Shown piece by piece: positions 26,778 to 34,951 of a stretch of 64,000 nucleotides of DNA; positions within the stretch are counted from its first letter, which is position 1, and each line of letters begins with the position of its first letter. The position numbers were made by a program, and so were the translations under genes. Source of the stretch: CAZQHK01 sp964593455 (lineage in GTDB: Bacteria; Muiribacteriota; CAYSPT01); assembly GCA_964593455.1 (NCBI GenBank), contig CAZQHK010000009.1, positions 62,001 to 126,000 of the forward strand. The letters are read 5' to 3'. The notes under the pieces are model-generated. The model saw only the letters and a program-made list of their open reading frames with translations, made no database searches and was not told the DNA's origin.

Positions 26778-28511
26778 TCAACACCGCCTCTTCAGCCAGG
26801 CCATTAATTCATTTAAACTCCAGGTGTTGACAACATTCTCTTTCGTCAGCCAGCCGCGCCGGGCGGTCCCGATTCCATAAACCATGTAGTTGAATCCCTC
26901 GGTGCTGTGAGCATCGGTACAGACGGCGATCTTGACTCCCTGTTCCACTGCCCGCCGGGCATGTACGTCCTTGAGATCGAGACGTTCGTGATGGGAGTTG
27001 ATTTCCATCCCCTTCCCGTATTCGGCGGCGGCAGCGATAACCGCTTCCATATTAACCGCGTACGGTTCCCGTTTCATGATCAAGCGGCCACTGGGATGAG
27101 CCAGTAGGTGAAGGTACGGATTTTTAAGCGCCTGTATTATCCGCCGTGTCATATCTTCTTCCGTCATGGAAAACCGAGAATGCACTGAACCGATCACCAC
27201 GTCGAGCCGCTCAAGCACCTCGTCGGCGATATCCAGTGTCCCGTCGGGAAGGATATCAACTTCCGCTCCGGCAAGCACTGTTATGCCGTGACTATGAAGT
27301 TCCCTGTTGAGGGCCTCCACCTCTTTTATTTGCTCAATTATTGCGGTTTCATCCTGTCCTCCGGCAATCCTGGTCGATTTGGTGTGGTCGGTGATGGCGA
27401 TATATTCGTATCCCAGCTCGCGTGCTGCCAGCGCCATGGTTTTCATATCGTCCACTCCGTCAGACCTGGTCGAGTGTACATGCAGGTCTCCCTTGATGTC
27501 CCCGGCGGTGATCAGGCAGGGTATCATGCCCTTGGCGGCGGCTTCGATCTCCCCGCGGTCTTCACGCATCTCGGGCGGTATCCAGGCTAACTCCAGCGCA
27601 GAGAAAATTTCTTCTTCGGTATCCCCGCACAATCGCTCGTCGTCCGCTTCCCGGAAAACCCCGTACTCGTTGACTTTCAACCCAATCTTTTGAGCCCGCT
27701 CCCTGATCCTTATATTGTGTTGTTTACTGCCGGTGAAATAGTGCCGGGCAGCGCCGTAGCTGGCCGGTTCCACCACCCGCAAATCAACCTGCATACCTCG
27801 GATGGTCAAGACGCTCATCTTGGTTGGTCCCCTGAGCAGGATTTCCTCTATTTCAGTGAATGTCCCCAACCGGTCCATCACCGCATCCGGGTCTTTGGAT
27901 GCTACCAGCAAATCGATATCACCGATGGTCTCCCGCCAGCGCCTGAGGCTGCCCGCCATGGAACTTGAGATAACAGCTCGATCAGGCGCTGCGGTCAGGT
28001 GATCAAGTATTTTATGGGCGGCTTGATAGGCATGTCCCAAATAATAGCGCCCCTGGAAACGTTTATACTCCCCGATCCCTTTTAAAATCTTTTGTTCGAG
28101 CCTGGCGCCCATTCGGGGCAGTTCCTTTATTTTTCCGGCTTCGGCCGCTTGCTCAAGATCGTCGATAGTGCGGACGTTCAATCGTTCCATAAAAAGTTTG
28201 ACGGCCCGGGGTCCAATCCCATGGATCTTGAGCAATTTCCGTGTACTTGGTGGTACATCACAGCGCAGTTTCTCCAGGGTCGGGCAGGTCCCGGTAGCGA
28301 TGATCTTTCGGATCTTTTCATCGAGATCTTTGCCGATACCGGCAATGGATTGAAGTCCCTCGGTTTGCGCGATGTCCTCTACCGGTCGTGATAAACCTTC
28401 CAAGGTTTCAGCCGTCCGGCGGTAACTCCGAATCCGAAAAGGATTCGAGCCCTGGATCTCCAGTATGTCGGCTATTTCATTCAATAATAGTGACACACTG
28501 CGATTGTCCAA
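26778..28511 (-). CDS. polX: DNA polymerase X family protein with PHP domain (PolX)
   Basis: A 577-residue enzyme of the usual bacterial PolX length. An 8-kDa and helix-hairpin-helix region (IAGIGKDLDEKI, IHGIGPRAVKLF) is followed by the nucleotidyltransferase palm with metal Asp in GDIDLLV and QVDLRVV. The C-terminal PHP phosphoesterase carries GDLHVHSTRSDG, AITDHT, GAEVDIL, SVHSRF, LAHPSGR, NSHH and CTDAHS. It acts in gap filling and base-excision repair, with 3'-5' exonuclease from PHP. TTG 28511 is chosen because GAGGGAG lies 6-7 nt upstream; a longer in-frame start at 28571 would only add unconserved residues. Confidence 0.93.
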   Translation of the reverse strand: MDNRSVSLLLNEIADILEIQGSNPFRIRSYRRTAETLEGLSRPVEDIAQTEGLQSIAGIGKDLDEKIRKIIATGTCPTLEKLRCDVPPSTRKLLKIHGIGPRAVKLFMERLNVRTIDDLEQAAEAGKIKELPRMGARLEQKILKGIGEYKRFQGRYYLGHAYQAAHKILDHLTAAPDRAVISSSMAGSLRRWRETIGDIDLLVASKDPDAVMDRLGTFTEIEEILLRGPTKMSVLTIRGMQVDLRVVEPASYGAARHYFTGSKQHNIRIRERAQKIGLKVNEYGVFREADDERLCGDTEEEIFSALELAWIPPEMREDRGEIEAAAKGMIPCLITAGDIKGDLHVHSTRSDGVDDMKTMALAARELGYEYIAITDHTKSTRIAGGQDETAIIEQIKEVEALNRELHSHGITVLAGAEVDILPDGTLDIADEVLERLDVVIGSVHSRFSMTEEDMTRRIIQALKNPYLHLLAHPSGRLIMKREPYAVNMEAVIAAAAEYGKGMEINSHHERLDLKDVHARRAVEQGVKIAVCTDAHSTEGFNYMVYGIGTARRGWLTKENVVNTWSLNELMAWLKRRC

Positions 28512-28604
28512 TTTAGGCTCCCTCTGTCTGGCGGAAATAGATGGGCAATAGTATGTGTTGTTAACGCACATCAGGGGATGTTCTGCGTCTACGGCAAATG
28601 CAGT

Positions 28605-28763
28605 TTACTCTTTTGATTCAGTGCTTTCTGTTGTGCCTGTATCAGCAGTCTCTTCAGTCAACTTGCCTTTTTTGGCCAGTTTCCGAAGCTTTTTTTCTTC
28701 TTTCTTTTTCTGCTTTGCCAAATCTCTTCTTCTTTTTTCGTATTTGTAATTTACTCTTGCCAT
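28605..28763 (-). CDS. Small Lys/Glu-rich protein (52 residues)
   Basis: A short basic protein beginning MARVNYKYEKRRRDLAKQKK, followed by more Lys/Glu/Arg helix and a polar Thr/Glu/Ser tail ending ESKE. The helical half is strongly charged, and similar short proteins with this start are known to me as conserved hypotheticals of Gram-negative bacteria. AAAGGA 6-7 nt before ATG 28763 and a promoter TTGTAA-17-TACAAT at 28811-28839 make it a convincing independent gene. Binding to nucleic acid or ribosome is a guess from charge only. Confidence 0.8.
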   Translation of the reverse strand: MARVNYKYEKRRRDLAKQKKKEEKKLRKLAKKGKLTEETADTGTTESTESKE

Positions 28764-28810
28764 TGTTCATCCTTTCAAAATCTCAGTTAGGGGTTTTTAT
28801 GACCATTTCT

Positions 28811-28839
28811 ATTGTAACAATATTAGAGGGAGATTACAA
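28811..28839 (-). promoter_or_regulatory. Sigma70-like promoter of the 52-residue protein gene
   Basis: Minus strand TTGTAA, a 17-nt spacer and TACAAT, about 48 nt upstream of ATG 28763. Confidence 0.7.
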
Positions 28840-28871
28840 AGGATAATAAGAAAACCGTATTAGGGGAGAAA

Positions 28872-29723
28872 TTAACCGGAACTCTTCCGAAACAGACGGC
28901 ACAGCACGGCTGCGGCCAGGTAGACGACACCCGCCAGGACGATTATAGTGGGACCGCTGGGAAGATCGTAGGAATAACTGATTCCCAGGCCGACGGAATT
29001 GAATACCAGGCAGAAAAACACCGAGAGACCCATAGTATGCCACAGACGATGTGAAAACTGACTGGCAACCGCTGCCGGGAGAGTGAGAAGAGCGATTACC
29101 ATGACGATCCCCACCACAGTTACCAGGAGGACCACCGTCAAGGCCGTCAGGCACAAAAGCATCAGGTAGTAAAACTCTACCCGAACGCCGCGCAACCGGG
29201 CAAATTCCTCATCAAAGCACACGGCCACCAACTTATGGTAGAAGAACAATCCCAGGCCGGCAACCAGGATATCCAGTCCGGCCATCAGCCACAGATCGTT
29301 TTTTGAGATCATCAAGATGTTTCCGAACAGGTAGCTCATGGGATCGATATATCCCGGTGTTCGGGCGATAAAAAGCAAACCCACGGCCATACCCGTAGCC
29401 CAGAGCGCTCCGATCACCGTATCCTCACGCTGCCGGGCATACAGGCTCACCAGTCCGATGATGAGAGCGGCAGCCAGGGCGGACACCACAGCCCCGTGTA
29501 TGGGGTTCAACCATTGAAGACCGGCGGTTTCACGAAAATAGAGAGCGGCGCCAATTCCCCCCAGGACACAATGAGAAATGGCACCGGCAATGTAGCTTAT
29601 CCGGCGAGTTACCACATAGGTGCCGATGATTCCGAAAGAAACACTGGCCAGCGCACCGGCGATGAAAGCGTACCTCAGGAACGGAATATCAGGATCACTG
29701 AGAGCCTGAATAAAATCACTCAT
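28872..29723 (-). CDS. znuB: Zinc/manganese ABC transporter permease (ZnuB-like)
   Basis: An inner-membrane permease of the ABC-3 family (about 283 residues, eight or nine helices). It has GIIGTYVVTRRISYIAGAIS followed by HCVLGG, and DEEFARLRGV in the ATPase-coupling loop. ATG 29723 is preferred because GGGGGA lies 8 nt upstream; it overlaps the ATPase gene by 8 nt. It is the third component of the metal importer and the last gene of the operon. Confidence 0.9.
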   Translation of the reverse strand: MSDFIQALSDPDIPFLRYAFIAGALASVSFGIIGTYVVTRRISYIAGAISHCVLGGIGAALYFRETAGLQWLNPIHGAVVSALAAALIIGLVSLYARQREDTVIGALWATGMAVGLLFIARTPGYIDPMSYLFGNILMISKNDLWLMAGLDILVAGLGLFFYHKLVAVCFDEEFARLRGVRVEFYYLMLLCLTALTVVLLVTVVGIVMVIALLTLPAAVASQFSHRLWHTMGLSVFFCLVFNSVGLGISYSYDLPSGPTIIVLAGVVYLAAAVLCRLFRKSSG

Positions 29724-30483
29724 GGTCATGGTCCCCCGGAGGACAGGTGTCATCATGCCGGACCAGTCGGAGACTGCATCCGTAGACATGCCGTATTAAC
29801 TCGTCCTCGATACCGCTGGTAGGATGCATGATGACCCGGCGGTTGACACAGAGAACATGTTCGACCATATCCGAAACAAAGCGAGGATCATGAGATACCA
29901 GGAGAATGGCCATACGCTCCTGCAGGCGCTGAAGAACATCGTGTATCTTGCGTTCTACCTCAGCATCGACATTGGCCGTGGGCTCATCGAGTAGAAGCAG
30001 GTCAGGTTCGCCGATCAGCGCCCTGGCAATCAGGACCCGTTGTCGCTGCCCCCCCGAGAGGCGGCAAAACCGATGGTCTTTCAGGTCTGCTACCTCCAAT
30101 TCTTCCATAACTTTCAGAGCCGCCTGACGGTCGCTTTTCGAGTAATCCCCACACAGATGCCGCTCGATTCGGCCCATCAATACCACTTCCATAACAGATA
30201 CCGGGAACTGAGGGTCAAAAGAAAAATATTGCGGGGTGTAACCGATTCTATGGCGGACATTTTGTGGTGGCTGTCCGAGTACCCGAACGCTTCCTTTATC
30301 AGGCTTGATGAGCCCTAATATAAGCCTGAGAAGCGTTGTTTTGCCGCCTCCGTTGGGGCCCACGATGGTCACCAATTCCCGGCTCTGAATGACGATATTT
30401 ACGGATTCGATGACCGGTATACCGTTATATGAGAAAGAAACATCGTTCAGAGCAATAGCGGGAGCATTATCATGGTTGTTCAT
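29716..30483 (-). CDS. znuC: Zinc/manganese ABC transporter ATPase (ZnuC-like)
   Basis: A 255-residue ATPase: Walker A GPNGGGKTT, Q-loop YTPQYFSFD, signature LSGGQRQR, Walker B LLLLDEPTANVD and switch SHDPRF. The GGGKTTLLRLILG and YFSFDPQFPVSV stretches are typical of metal-importer ATPases. ATG 30483 is preferred because GAGGTG lies just upstream; it overlaps the end of the binding-protein gene by 14 nt. The C-terminus is His/Asp-rich (HDDTCPPGDHDHE), which might sense or buffer metal. Confidence 0.9.
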   Translation of the reverse strand: MNNHDNAPAIALNDVSFSYNGIPVIESVNIVIQSRELVTIVGPNGGGKTTLLRLILGLIKPDKGSVRVLGQPPQNVRHRIGYTPQYFSFDPQFPVSVMEVVLMGRIERHLCGDYSKSDRQAALKVMEELEVADLKDHRFCRLSGGQRQRVLIARALIGEPDLLLLDEPTANVDAEVERKIHDVLQRLQERMAILLVSHDPRFVSDMVEHVLCVNRRVIMHPTSGIEDELIRHVYGCSLRLVRHDDTCPPGDHDHE

Positions 30484-31396
30484 CCGACACCTCACCATTC
30501 CTGTCCTTAAGGTCACGTTCCAGTTCGACAGCCATGTCTTCGAGATTTTTCAGTACTGCACGAGCCAGGGGGTCCATGGGAACCACCACTCCCCCGACAG
30601 TTCTGGCGATCGCCTGCGCGCTTCTGTCATCGAACTGGGGTTGGACGAATATGATCTTTACATTTTCAGCCCGGGCATTTTTGATGATGGTTCGCAAGTT
30701 GCGTATTGAGGGACGTTTTCCCTCTACTTCCACGGCCTTTTGCTCCAACCCGTAGGCATCACCGAAATAACCGAACGCCGGGTGAAAGACATAGAAGGAC
30801 TCTCCCCGGTATGGGGCCAGAAGTTGCTTTATTTTCCGGTCGACAGTTTCCAGTTCAGCCAGAAATGATACCAGGTTTTTCCGGAAGGACTCAGCGTTTT
30901 CCGGATCAACTGACTGCAGAGCACCGGCGATTCTCCGTACCTGGATTTTTATCATTTCCGGCGACAGCCAGATATGCGGGTCTTCAGCCCCGTCGCGCTT
31001 ATGACCGGAGTCTTCTTCGCCGTGATGGGGGTCCAGCGAGCCTATCTTCCTGCGTTTAATTCCGGCAGCCGTATCCACCACGGTCAGCGCTTGGTGGGAA
31101 TCTTGAATCTTTTTCAACAAGCGTTGTTCAAAGGGAATTCCAACGGTAAAATACAGAGCGGACCGGCCCAATGTGAGCATCTGTTTAGGAGTTGGCTCAT
31201 AGGTGTGCGGGCTTTGTCCGGGTTGCAAAAAAATGTTGACAGAAACAAGTTTCCCCCCAATTTGCTCTACGAAATACGCCTGCGGCGGAACACTGACAAA
31301 TACTTCCAGTGCAGGTGGCGGACTGTCGGCAATAACCGGCGGACTCCAGACTGGAACCACCAACAATACCAGGAAAAAAACAAGCAACACACACAT
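30470..31396 (-). CDS. znuA: Zinc-binding periplasmic protein (ZnuA-like, cluster A-I)
   Basis: A 308-residue metal-binding protein with a signal peptide (residues 1-23, VIADS end). The TroA fold has metal ligands visible as HTYEPTP, a His/Asp/Glu-rich loop (DPHHGEEDSGHKRDG, about 123-137), DPHIWLSP, VFHPAFGYF and a late Asp near VVPMDP. The acidic-His loop is the usual mark of zinc-specific ZnuA/AdcA proteins. The gene starts 4 nt after the RHH regulator gene, so uptake and its likely regulator are on one transcript. Confidence 0.9.
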   Translation of the reverse strand: MCVLLVFFLVLLVVPVWSPPVIADSPPPALEVFVSVPPQAYFVEQIGGKLVSVNIFLQPGQSPHTYEPTPKQMLTLGRSALYFTVGIPFEQRLLKKIQDSHQALTVVDTAAGIKRRKIGSLDPHHGEEDSGHKRDGAEDPHIWLSPEMIKIQVRRIAGALQSVDPENAESFRKNLVSFLAELETVDRKIKQLLAPYRGESFYVFHPAFGYFGDAYGLEQKAVEVEGKRPSIRNLRTIIKNARAENVKIIFVQPQFDDRSAQAIARTVGGVVVPMDPLARAVLKNLEDMAVELERDLKDRNGEVSDEQP

Positions 31397-31400
31397 TTTT

Positions 31401-31691
31401 CTACTCTTTCCTGGTATGGAGGTCTTTCACGAAACCATTATCACAAACCAGGTGGACGGCGTGGCAATCACCGCATTCCTCCAGTGTATGGTTGGTTGAA
31501 AAAATCTGCCAGTGCCTACGTTGCTCGGGTGTGAGGATACCGGTGCCTCGGCAAAGAGGACAGGCACTGTCCAGGGCCGCCAGAATGGCTGAACGGATGA
31601 ATTCTGAGCGGTTGCCGACATCCCGCAGAGCTTCCAGTAAAGTCGAATCAGCTTTGAATGTAACGATCTCCTGTTTCTTTTTTGAGGGCAT
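31401..31691 (-). CDS. Ribbon-helix-helix protein with C-terminal Cys/His cluster, probable metal-responsive regulator
   Basis: A 96-residue protein. Residues about 8-42 form a CopG/NikR-type ribbon-helix-helix DNA-binding unit (EIVTFKADSTLLEALRDV, then RSEFIRSAILAAL). The second half is rich in possible metal ligands: CPLC at 44-47, His60, His68, CGDCH at 73-77, His80 and Cys83. This resembles a zinc-ribbon or treble-clef site. As first gene of the znuACB operon, immediately behind its promoter, it is best explained as an autoregulated zinc sensor of a type unlike Zur. ATG 31691 has AGGAAG upstream. Function is inferred from domain and context. Confidence 0.82.
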   Translation of the reverse strand: MPSKKKQEIVTFKADSTLLEALRDVGNRSEFIRSAILAALDSACPLCRGTGILTPEQRRHWQIFSTNHTLEECGDCHAVHLVCDNGFVKDLHTRKE

Positions 31692-31769
31692 ATGAATCTT
31701 CCTTTCAACCTGCATATTCCACATGCACTCTTGCTCTGATCATGAAATATACGGGTTAACGCTGCCACT

Positions 31770-31798
31770 ATTTTATTACTTTTTAATACCACAGTCAA
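31770..31798 (-). promoter_or_regulatory. Sigma70-like promoter of the RHH-znuACB operon
   Basis: Minus strand TTGACT, a 17-nt spacer and TAAAAT, about 75 nt upstream of ATG 31691. The leader downstream of it would be the place for an operator; no clear palindrome is evident. Confidence 0.65.
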
Positions 31799-31847
31799 CT
31801 ATCCATATTGTTTCCTGATCGTATAAGGTCGGGAAGCTACTGAACGC

Positions 31848-31877
31848 TTGACTCCCTATAAAAGAGAAGTGTATTAT
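31848..31877 (+). promoter_or_regulatory. Sigma70-like promoter of the TPR/OPT operon
   Basis: TTGACT, an 18-nt spacer and TATTAT, 38 nt upstream of ATG 31916. Confidence 0.65.
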
Positions 31878-31915
31878 GCGCTTGCTATATAGCTAAAAGT
31901 GGGGAACTCTTAACC

Positions 31916-34042
31916 ATGTCCAGGTTAAATTGTTACAGGTGTGATGACAGAACCGTTAGTGCATTTCCATTTGTACTTATCATCTTTTTCGTTGTTTCAA
32001 CCGTCTGGCCGGGAGGGGAAGTCCCTTCTTTCGCCCAGGAAATCGATCCCGAACAGCTCAATCGCTCCATGAACTGGTTCCATAACGCCAAACACCACCA
32101 TGAACTTGGCGAAGACGAAAAAGCACTCGTCTGCCTGGATAAAGCATTGGAAATCTACCCCGGTAATCCCGAAGCCAATGAACTTCTCAACTTCATAAAA
32201 TCGGGCGGGCAAAAACCGGCTGTTTCACCGGAAGGAGACGGGACGGCGGAAGAACAAACTCCCAAGATGAAAAAGGCATGCGTGATCAACTTGAAGGTAC
32301 TGGGGGGTGGACTGGAGATGTATGATATGGACCGCGAAGGAGGCGAGAGCATTCCTGAAGGTCCCGTTACCGCCGGTTCTCAATTAGGAGAAACCCTGCT
32401 CAACGAAGGGTATGTTAAAAAAGTGCCGGTTTGTCCGGGTGGTGGAACATATATACATCGGGGAAACTGCTCGGTCTACTGCACTGTTCACGGTGAAGAT
32501 GATCTGGTTGTTACCGGCGATGATCTCCTGCCATTGCTTGACGGTGATTTAAACGGCCTAGCGGGACCGACACCAGAGGCCGCCGAGGCGGATCCGCAGT
32601 CTCTTTCACCCAAAGAAGCTTTGAAAAAAGCCGGATTACTCATTCGGGAGGGGCAGCTCAGCGCGGCTCTTCCATTTGCTCAAGCGGCCAATGAAGGACT
32701 TGATAGTTCCGCTGTTTCTCTGAACGTCCTGGGTTACATTCATGAAAAGCTCGGCGTTCTCGACGAGGCTATCAGATACTATCAGAAGGCCATGGAAAAA
32801 GAGCCCGATAACCCGGCCTTTGCCAATAACTTCGCTTTCGCCTGCGCCTCCGCGGGAATATTGCTGTCAAAAGCCGTTGAGAAAGCCCGGCTGGCGGTTG
32901 ATCTCAAACCGACATCCGAACACTTCCGCGACACGTTGGGTTTTTGTCTCCTGAAGATGAAAAATTACGACGGCGCCGCTAAAGCGTTCTCTAAAGCTCT
33001 GGAATTGACCCCCGAGTTTCCTCAGCCGACGTTTCATCTTTCATTCATAGATACCGCCAACGGCCACGTGGCGGTGGCCTTGGAGAAACTTAATCGTGTT
33101 ATTACGGCCAACCCGGATTATCTGCCCGCGCTGACTCGGACCGCCGTTTTAAAAGCAGAAACGGGAGACCGGGAGATGGCGACTAAGCTCTTCCTCTCTA
33201 TCATGCAGCGGGAACCGGAGCACAGCCTGACTCTTTTCTACCTGGGCTTTATGCTCCTGGACACGAAACCGGAGGAAGCCGGCAAGTATTTCCAGGCTGT
33301 TACCATGATCAATCCGGAAAGTGCTGAAAGTTACCTGTCCAGAGCTTTTCTGGCACAGCAGCAAGGGGCCGATTACAGTGATGTCGTTTCGCATCATCGA
33401 TCAGCCATCGAAGCCAGACCGAGCTGGTGGCTTTCCTCATTTACTCTGGCTGCCTACCTGTTGAAAAGCGGAGACCTGGAAAAAGCGCTGGATGAAACGA
33501 ATGTGGCTCTCCGGATCGCTGAACCTCACCTGACCCCAAAAATCAAAGCTCTCATCCAGGAGATCGAAAAAAAACAGTTAACGGGCGCCATGAACTGGTA
33601 CGAGAACGCCGAGTGGCGGTACCGCTTCGCTCTGCCCGGATCAGACTGGGAGGTTTCCGAGGATACGGAATTCTATAATGTGGATGAAGCACAGGTAGTT
33701 TTGATTAAACAGGACGAGAACACCAACCGGTTGGCTCTCATAGCCATCATTGTCCAGGATAATGAAGAACTGTATACCGCCGACGATATGATCTCCGGCT
33801 GGGAAGCACAGATACCGGACGTGGTACGCGGTTACCACCGTCTGGGAGTCGATACCGTGGAAGTAGGGGACTACGAAGGAAAAGCACTGGTCTTTGAGCA
33901 GGATCCGGGTATCAGTACCAAGCAGGCGATCATTTCGTTTGGCAAAACCAGGTTAACCGTGTTAGTGACCGATTTAACCGACTATTTCGAAGAGAGCGTC
34001 AAGGTCTACGAAAAAGTTATCAAGACGTTCCATTTTCTGTAA
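31916..34042 (+). CDS. Exported TPR protein with embedded pseudopilin-like module
   Basis: A 708-residue protein with a signal peptide (about 1-40, ending SFA). A first TPR (48-95) is followed by a module at about 119-195: KKACVINLKVLGGGLEMYDM, then GYVKKVPVCPGGGTY and a CxxHG end. This is the globular half of type II/IV pseudopilin-like proteins, without the pilin N-terminal helix. About eight more TPRs (235-550) come next, then a C-terminal domain of about 150 residues starting WRYRFALPGSDWEV that looks like the PsbP/Mog1-type fold of surface lipoproteins. It is probably periplasmic or surface-exposed. It heads an operon with the next two genes. Confidence 0.85.
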   Translation: MSRLNCYRCDDRTVSAFPFVLIIFFVVSTVWPGGEVPSFAQEIDPEQLNRSMNWFHNAKHHHELGEDEKALVCLDKALEIYPGNPEANELLNFIKSGGQKPAVSPEGDGTAEEQTPKMKKACVINLKVLGGGLEMYDMDREGGESIPEGPVTAGSQLGETLLNEGYVKKVPVCPGGGTYIHRGNCSVYCTVHGEDDLVVTGDDLLPLLDGDLNGLAGPTPEAAEADPQSLSPKEALKKAGLLIREGQLSAALPFAQAANEGLDSSAVSLNVLGYIHEKLGVLDEAIRYYQKAMEKEPDNPAFANNFAFACASAGILLSKAVEKARLAVDLKPTSEHFRDTLGFCLLKMKNYDGAAKAFSKALELTPEFPQPTFHLSFIDTANGHVAVALEKLNRVITANPDYLPALTRTAVLKAETGDREMATKLFLSIMQREPEHSLTLFYLGFMLLDTKPEEAGKYFQAVTMINPESAESYLSRAFLAQQQGADYSDVVSHHRSAIEARPSWWLSSFTLAAYLLKSGDLEKALDETNVALRIAEPHLTPKIKALIQEIEKKQLTGAMNWYENAEWRYRFALPGSDWEVSEDTEFYNVDEAQVVLIKQDENTNRLALIAIIVQDNEELYTADDMISGWEAQIPDVVRGYHRLGVDTVEVGDYEGKALVFEQDPGISTKQAIISFGKTRLTVLVTDLTDYFEESVKVYEKVIKTFHFL

Positions 34043-34053
34043 AGGATCATGGT

Positions 34054-34947
34054 GTGGTGATCATCTGGCTGCTGTTGAAAATTACTCTCGTTCTTCTCCT
34101 GCTGCTGCTGGCCGGGCTCATCCTGGCCCTGTTCAGTCCCCTGAAAGCCAGGATCAAGGGCTTGCTCACCTTGCCGCAAAACGATGCCTATACCGCCTGG
34201 CTGAAGGTCACCTGGATCTACGGGTTGCTGGCCTTCGAGCTGGAGGCGGTTCCCGCCGGAATGACCCAGCGATTCAAACTGGCCGGTTTTACAGTGAAAG
34301 AAGAGGAAACACCTTCTGAACGCGACGATGATCCGGGGAATGGACCCTCCGGCGGCGGTCCGCTTGCCGGCGGCACACCCGGCCTCACGGGAAGAGGGCA
34401 GGGGGATGAAATCGTCTTCGATCTCGCCCTGTTCGGAATGGACCCGGACGTACCACCGGAGAAAGAGCCGGACCGATCTGAAGAAGACGGTGATGTGAAA
34501 ACCGTTGAAGCTACTGAAGAGGAGAGCGGCAAGCTGGCTAAAATTAAAATGGTCTGGCGGTTTTTAAAAGAACACGATGTTCTTATCCGCGACCTCCTTA
34601 AAGCGCTCTATATTCTCGGCCGGGATTTCCTGCGTTCGTTTCAACTTCGTCTTGAATTGTTGAGAATGGACATGTCCCTGACTGACCTGGCCATGCTGGG
34701 ACAACTCTACGGGCTGACTGCTTCTCTGCAAGGTGTCAGGCCGGACCTGTTCGGCGCTATCCAGATCGTCCCTGATTTCCAGTCCAGGCAGGACACCGTG
34801 GATATCGATACCCGTGGAGAAATCAAATTTTCCATGTTCAATTGTTGTTTGTCGGGCACCAGGTTCTTTCTGAGACCGTGTGTGTGGAAAGCGGCCTGGC
34901 TCGGTTTTAAACACTATCGTCAACAGAAAAAACGCGAAAAGGAGTGA
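34054..34947 (+). CDS. Membrane-anchored protein of unknown function (DUF2953-like)
   Basis: A 297-residue protein. One long N-terminal helix (residues 3-28, almost entirely Leu/Ile/Val) is followed by a beta-rich segment (KARIKGLLTLPQND). A disordered Gly/Pro/acidic linker (about 80-155) and a helical then beta C-terminal part (QLRLELLRMDMSLTDLA, DTRGEIKFSMF) complete it. The layout resembles DUF2953 proteins that precede GerW/YtfJ genes in other bacteria, and a GerW-like gene is indeed encoded nearby. GTG 34054 has AAAGGA 7 nt upstream. It lies 11 nt after the TPR gene and 4 nt before the OPT transporter. Confidence 0.78.
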   Translation: MVIIWLLLKITLVLLLLLLAGLILALFSPLKARIKGLLTLPQNDAYTAWLKVTWIYGLLAFELEAVPAGMTQRFKLAGFTVKEEETPSERDDDPGNGPSGGGPLAGGTPGLTGRGQGDEIVFDLALFGMDPDVPPEKEPDRSEEDGDVKTVEATEEESGKLAKIKMVWRFLKEHDVLIRDLLKALYILGRDFLRSFQLRLELLRMDMSLTDLAMLGQLYGLTASLQGVRPDLFGAIQIVPDFQSRQDTVDIDTRGEIKFSMFNCCLSGTRFFLRPCVWKAAWLGFKHYRQQKKREKE

Positions 34948-34951
34948 AAGA

